DNA from: Lederbergia graminis
Lineage (GTDB): Bacteria; Bacillota; Bacilli; Bacillales; Bacillaceae_C
Reading direction: 5' to 3'
DNA length: 64,000 nucleotides
Assembly: GCF_042655485.1 (NCBI RefSeq)
Contig: NZ_JBHSMC010000001.1
Span: 806,001-870,000 of the forward strand
In this document: piece by piece, positions 60,314 through 64,000 of the stretch
Layout: each line of letters begins with the position of its first letter
Position numbering within the stretch: the first letter of the stretch is position 1
Position numbers and translations under genes: made by a program
The notes under the pieces: model-generated
Seen by the model: only the letters and a program-made list of their open reading frames with translations
Databases searched by the model: none
Told to the model about the DNA's origin: nothing

Positions 60314-60590
60314 CGGAGGAAATACACGGAGACCCCTGCGGGATGTACGGTAGCCGGGAGACCCCGCAGGTGCGTTCAGCACCGAGGAGGCTTCCGAACC
60401 TTGTTTAGCTCAAGCTCCTAGCGGCTAGCGAACGAGCCATTCCTTTCCCTACGATAAGTCAACATCGGCTCGTTCCTTACCGTGTTTCCTTTATCTCAGT
60501 ACAGGAATGGCTCCCGTTCTTACGCCGCTGATCAGGAGCCTTCGCTTTTCTAAGCCCGCGGAAAGCGTAGTGTATTTCCGTAGCGATATT
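60314..60590. repeat. Dispersed mosaic repeat, copy B
   Basis: This GC-richer block of about 280 bases starts with GCGGAGGAAATACACGGAGA and ends with AGTGTATTTCCGTAGCGATA, so its ends form an imperfect inverted repeat around GGAAATACAC. Inner modules (CTCCTAGCGGCTAGCGAACG, CCTTTCCCTACGATAAGTCA, CCGCTGATCAGGAGCCTTCG) occur in inverted orientation in copy A at 24322-24662. There is no coding capacity. It lies between yjzD and clpB, which are convergent. Confidence 0.78.
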
Positions 60591-60642
60591 ATTCCACTTA
60601 AATTTTTTTAAATTTAACCAGTTAAAAAAGTTACTTGCTTTT

Positions 60643-63252
60643 TTAATGCTTTTTCACCGTAATAATTAATGAACCATCCACAAGATCAACTAAAAGCGTA
60701 TCATAAGGATGAGCATTCCCTGCAATAATCTCTTTCGCTAAACGCGTTTCTATATGACTTTGTAAATATCTCTTCAATGGACGCGCTCCATATACTGGAT
60801 CATACGCAGCATTTGCAATATATTCCTTCGCTGCCTCACTGATTTCCAAGCTTAAATTTTGTTCACTAAGTCGATGTTGTAATTCCTTAGCTAACTTCGT
60901 GACAATTCCTTTTATATTTTCTAAAGAGAGTGGCTTGAAGATAATAATATCATCGACACGATTTAAAAACTCAGGACGGAATGATGCGCGCAGTTGTCCA
61001 AGAACCAAATCTTTTGTATTTTCATCTAATGAATCATCCTCTCGTTGAGCTTCCAATAAATATGTGGAACCGATATTCGAAGTCATGATAACAATAGCAT
61101 TTTTAAAGTCAATTCTGCGCCCTTGTGAATCTGTAATTCTTCCATCGTCTAATACTTGAAGTAGAATATTAAATACTTCTGGATGTGCCTTTTCAATTTC
61201 ATCGAGTAAGATAACGGAATATGGTTTTCTTCTTACAGCCTCGGTTAACTGACCACCTTCTTCATAGCCTACATAGCCAGGAGGAGCTCCAATTAATCTA
61301 GAGACCGCATGTTTCTCCATATATTCAGACATATCAATGCGTATCATTTGTTCTTCACTATCAAAAAGTGTTTCTGCTAATGCTTTTGCTAATTCTGTTT
61401 TACCTACACCAGTTGGCCCTAGAAAAATAAAAGAACCTATAGGTCGATTAGGGTCTTTAATTCCTGCTCTTGCCCGTAAAACAGCATTACTAACTAATTC
61501 TACTGCTTCGTCTTGACCAATCACTCGATTATGAAGAATACTTTCCAGTCGTAATAATTTCTCCCGTTCCCCTTCGACTAATTTCATAACGGGAATTCCA
61601 GTCCACCGTGACACAATTTCAGCAATCTCATCTTCCGTCACTTCTTCTTTTATTAAGCGGTTTTCATCTGATTGCTTCTCTGCTAATTGTTCATCCAGAC
61701 TTCGTAGTTCTTTTTCTAATGCAGGAATGCGCCCATGTCTTAATTCAGCAGCTTTGTTTAAATCATAATCGTTTTCAGCATCTTCTAATTCACGACGCAG
61801 TTTATCTAGTTCTTCTCGTTTTTCTTTAATATGTAGAATTTCTTCTTTTTCTGTCTGCCATTTCGCCTGCATCGCATTCGCTTTTTCTTTCAAATCTGCT
61901 AGATCTTTTTGTAAAATAATTAAGCGTTCTCTACTTACTTCATCATCTTCTTTTTGAAGTGCTGCTTCCTCTATTTCCAATTGCATTACTCTTCTTGTTA
62001 CTTCATCGAGTTCACTTGGCATAGAATCGATTTCCACACGAATATTAGCACAAGCCTCATCTACTAAATCAATCGCTTTATCAGGTAAGAACCTGTCTGT
62101 TATATAGCGATTTGATAAAGTTGTAGCAGCTACAAGAGCACGATCCTGAATATTTACACCATGATGGATTTCAAAGCGATCTTTTAATCCACGTAAAATA
62201 GAAATCGTATCTTCTTCTGTTGGCTCTGGAACAAGAACTTTTTGAAACCTTCTTTCCAAGGCAGGATCTTTCTCAATATATAAGCGGTACTCATCTAACG
62301 TAGTTGCACCAATACAGTGTAGCTCTCCTCTAGCAAGCATTGGTTTCAACATATTTCCTGCATCCATTGCTCCTTCTGTTTTTCCAGCACCAACGATGGT
62401 ATGAATCTCATCAATAAAAAGAAGGATCTTCCCTTCACTTTTCTTGATTTCTTGTAAAACAGCTTTTAGACGTTCTTCAAACTCACCTCGAAATTTAGCT
62501 CCAGCAATTAAGGCTCCCATATCTAATGCAAAGATTGTCTTATCTTTTAATCCTTCCGGAACATCCTTCCTTACAATTCTTTGGGCTAAACCTTCTACAA
62601 TCGCTGTTTTTCCAACACCTGGCTCACCAATTAAGACTGGATTGTTTTTCGTCTTCCTTGATAAAATCCTAATCACATTTCTAATTTCATTATCTCTGCC
62701 AATAACAGGATCTAATTTTCCCGCTTTCACCTCTGCTACTAAATCACGTCCATATTTTTGTAATGCGTCATATGTTGATTCTGGATTTTGAGATGTCACG
62801 CGCTGTCCCCCTCTTACTCGTTCTACTTCACTCTTCAATAATTGTTTTGTTAAACCGTGTTGTTTCAAAAACTTAGTAATGTCCACATTTTCTTGTTCCC
62901 ATAGTCCAAGAGCAAAATGCTCTACAGATAGGAACTCATCCTCTAATGCTTGCTTTTCATTTTCTGCATTCGAAAGTAATTGCTGTAAACTTGAAGTTAA
63001 ATATTGACCTCCTTTTACATTTGAACCAGTAACTTGTGGCTTTTTATTTATTAATCGGTTTAGTTCTGTATCTAATTCATTTCGACTAACACCGAATCGT
63101 TCATATAATTGCATAAGGAGGCTGTCAGTTTTATTTATTAAAGCCTTCCAAAGGTGATCAATATCAATTTCAGGATGATGATTACTTACTGCAGTTTGCT
63201 GAGCTTCGATAAACGCATCTTGCATTGTTGTCGTCATTTTACTCAAATCCAT
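60643..63252 (-). CDS. clpB: ATP-dependent chaperone ClpB
   Basis: This hexameric disaggregase works with DnaK. From the ATG at 63252 it has 869 residues: N domain (~1-145), first AAA+ domain with GEPGVGKTA (~203-211) and DEIHTIVGAG, M-domain coiled coil (~400-530, rich in Glu, Lys and Leu), and second AAA+ domain with GPTGVGKTE (~606-614). GGAGG lies 9 bases upstream of this ATG. The open frame continues 61 codons further, through the mobile repeat, and that extension is not a real N-terminus. B. subtilis lacks clpB. No CtsR or CIRCE element is seen in the short leader. Confidence 0.96.
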   Translation of the reverse strand: MDLSKMTTTMQDAFIEAQQTAVSNHHPEIDIDHLWKALINKTDSLLMQLYERFGVSRNELDTELNRLINKKPQVTGSNVKGGQYLTSSLQQLLSNAENEKQALEDEFLSVEHFALGLWEQENVDITKFLKQHGLTKQLLKSEVERVRGGQRVTSQNPESTYDALQKYGRDLVAEVKAGKLDPVIGRDNEIRNVIRILSRKTKNNPVLIGEPGVGKTAIVEGLAQRIVRKDVPEGLKDKTIFALDMGALIAGAKFRGEFEERLKAVLQEIKKSEGKILLFIDEIHTIVGAGKTEGAMDAGNMLKPMLARGELHCIGATTLDEYRLYIEKDPALERRFQKVLVPEPTEEDTISILRGLKDRFEIHHGVNIQDRALVAATTLSNRYITDRFLPDKAIDLVDEACANIRVEIDSMPSELDEVTRRVMQLEIEEAALQKEDDEVSRERLIILQKDLADLKEKANAMQAKWQTEKEEILHIKEKREELDKLRRELEDAENDYDLNKAAELRHGRIPALEKELRSLDEQLAEKQSDENRLIKEEVTEDEIAEIVSRWTGIPVMKLVEGEREKLLRLESILHNRVIGQDEAVELVSNAVLRARAGIKDPNRPIGSFIFLGPTGVGKTELAKALAETLFDSEEQMIRIDMSEYMEKHAVSRLIGAPPGYVGYEEGGQLTEAVRRKPYSVILLDEIEKAHPEVFNILLQVLDDGRITDSQGRRIDFKNAIVIMTSNIGSTYLLEAQREDDSLDENTKDLVLGQLRASFRPEFLNRVDDIIIFKPLSLENIKGIVTKLAKELQHRLSEQNLSLEISEAAKEYIANAAYDPVYGARPLKRYLQSHIETRLAKEIIAGNAHPYDTLLVDLVDGSLIITVKKH

Positions 63253-63281
63253 ATTTATCATCCTCCTTTCTTTTACAAAAA

Positions 63282-63470
63282 AGCTCTGTAAAACTCTGTT
63301 GTTGATTTTCGCTCCTGTACACTCGCTTTCCGCGGGCACGGCCTCAGCTAACTTGGCAAAGAAAACCGCTTTGCCAAGTGGATCTTCGGCTCGTGCTGTT
63401 CCCGCAGGAGTCTCGTGTACATCTGCTACAATCAACTAAGTTGTTAACACCAATGAACTTTAACAGAGCC
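63282..63470. mobile_element. MITE-like element, copy 2 (189 bp)
   Basis: It is nearly identical to the element at 10193-10382, with ends AGCTCTGTAAAA and TTTAACAGAGCC and the same internal CTTGGCAAAG / CTTTGCCAAG hairpin. It is flanked by a different perfect 8-bp direct repeat, TACAAAAA (63274-63281 and 63471-63478). The insertion lies in the T tract of the upstream gene's terminator and 29 bases before the clpB start codon. Its - strand frame is open into clpB. Confidence 0.88.
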
Positions 63471-63473
63471 TAC

Positions 63474-63515
63474 AAAAAAATAGCGGACGCTTCCACCTAG
63501 GAGCATACCGCTATT
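63474..63515 (-). terminator. Terminator of the YitW-type gene, interrupted in its T tract
   Basis: The stem AATAGCGG / CCGCTATT is followed by TTTTTGTA on the - strand. The last 8 bases of this tract are the target duplication of the mobile element. Confidence 0.7.
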
Positions 63516-63559
63516 ATTATTTCACCATTTCTGCAATTCATCATGCACTCTATTCTAAT

Positions 63560-63868
63560 TTAGGAAACTCCAAGAGCGATTTTAGCATAACGTGACATTT
63601 TATCTTTTGTCCAAGGTGGATTCCATACAATATTTACATCCACTTGTTTCACTTCAGGGATATCTACAAGAGCAGCATTCACTTGATCCACAATTACAGG
63701 GGCAAGTGGGCATCCCATAGATGTTAATGTCATTGTTACTGTCGTTAGACCTGCATCATCCATTTCAACATCATATACTAATCCCAAATTCACTATATCA
63801 ATACCCAATTCCGGGTCAATTACTTGTTCTAAGGCACCATAAATATTCTCTTTCAAAGCCTCATCCAT
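63560..63868 (-). CDS. Metal-sulfur cluster assembly factor YitW/SufT (DUF59)
   Basis: The 102-residue MIP18/DUF59 protein begins MDEALKENIYGALEQVIDPELGIDIVNLGLVYDV, with DPELGIDIVNLGL as the family signature. SMGCPLAPVIVDQVNAAL carries the conserved Cys, and VNIVWNPPWTKDKMS ends the domain. Relatives take part in Fe-S cluster carriage. Length and sequence fit B. subtilis YitW. AGGAGTGG precedes the ATG. Confidence 0.9.
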   Translation of the reverse strand: MDEALKENIYGALEQVIDPELGIDIVNLGLVYDVEMDDAGLTTVTMTLTSMGCPLAPVIVDQVNAALVDIPEVKQVDVNIVWNPPWTKDKMSRYAKIALGVS

Positions 63869-63947
63869 TTCTAACCACTCCTTTTCGAAATAAATTGCTT
63901 TCTAACATTATCATACCAAAATTATGAAAAAAATAAAGTTATACCAC

Positions 63948-64000
63948 TTATGAATTTACTTTATGCAGCAGATGTTTCTCAAACCAATCAATGGTTCTCA
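63948..64000 (-). CDS. C-terminal end of an unidentified protein (runs off the window)
   Basis: The - strand frame reads RTIDWFEKHLLHKVNS and a TAA stop. A TIDWFEKHL-type ending is common for alpha/beta hydrolases of the prolyl-oligopeptidase group. Only 17 codons are visible, so the assignment is a guess. Confidence 0.4.
   Translation of the reverse strand, partial: RTIDWFEKHLLHKVNS

Overview
The window is low-GC, AT-rich Bacillaceae DNA. From about 28 kb to 60 kb the gene order follows, in inverted orientation, the Bacillus subtilis yjzD-fabH-fabF-yjaZ-yjbA-trpS-spx-mecA-coiA-pepF-yjbH-yjbJ-yjbK-relQ-nadK-rluD-prpE-mgtE-fabI-cotO-cotZ-yjcA-spoVIF-yjcF-yjcG-yjcH block. Spore genes (spoVAC/AD/AE, spoVIF, coat proteins) show an endospore former. 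prfC and clpB, which B. subtilis lacks, together with the type of dispersed repeats, suggest an Oceanobacillus, Virgibacillus or Gracilibacillus-like organism; the species cannot be fixed from sequence reading alone.

Region 1 (1-5.3 kb): prfC, an M42 aminopeptidase, a membrane-anchored protein of unknown function, and a SAM (S-box) riboswitch controlling metI. Region 2 (5.3-24.1 kb) is an accessory carbohydrate-use region. It encodes a secreted GH5 glycanase with chitobiase-like repeats, a cytoplasmic GH2 glycosidase, a lipoprotein binding protein with two permeases of the LplA/LplB/YtcP type, a LacI regulator with four exact 16-bp operator copies, a divergent YesL-like protein, a cytoplasmic formylglycine sulfatase, a nucleoside hydrolase, and a ThuA / two Gfo-Idh-MocA / AraC group. 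The likely logic is extracellular cleavage, import of oligosaccharides, then intracellular deglycosylation, desulfation and oxidation. The substrate is not known.

Region 3 (24.2-29 kb): a mosaic dispersed repeat, catalase, a truncated tRNA 3-prime end, folD under a ZTP riboswitch, tRNA-Val(GAC) and an orphan TAXI-type binding protein. Region 4 (29-36 kb): yjcH/G/F, small sporulation genes, a short spoVA operon and coat genes. Region 5 (36-46.4 kb): fabI with a FapR operator, a cation/proton antiporter, mgtE, prpE, rluD-type synthase, nadK, relQ, CYTH protein, lytic transglycosylase and yjbH (spxH). Region 6 (46.5-60.2 kb): pepF, coiA, mecA, spx, a secreted glycoside-hydrolase-like protein, trpS, yjbA, yjaZ, fabF, fabH with a second FapR operator, yjaV, yjzD. 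Region 7 (60.3-64 kb): a second mosaic repeat, clpB, a mobile repeat, a YitW/SufT-family gene and the tail of a further gene.

The most notable non-coding signal is a pair of 189/190-bp elements at 10193-10382 and 63282-63470. They have 12-bp inverted ends and each is flanked by its own perfect 8-bp target duplication. Both sit in the same orientation between an intrinsic terminator and the ribosome binding site of the next gene (GH2 and clpB). Start codons have been moved from the longest open frame to the best Shine-Dalgarno context where this was clear; each case is noted. No clearly novel multi-gene system (defence, CRISPR, phage, secretion) was seen.
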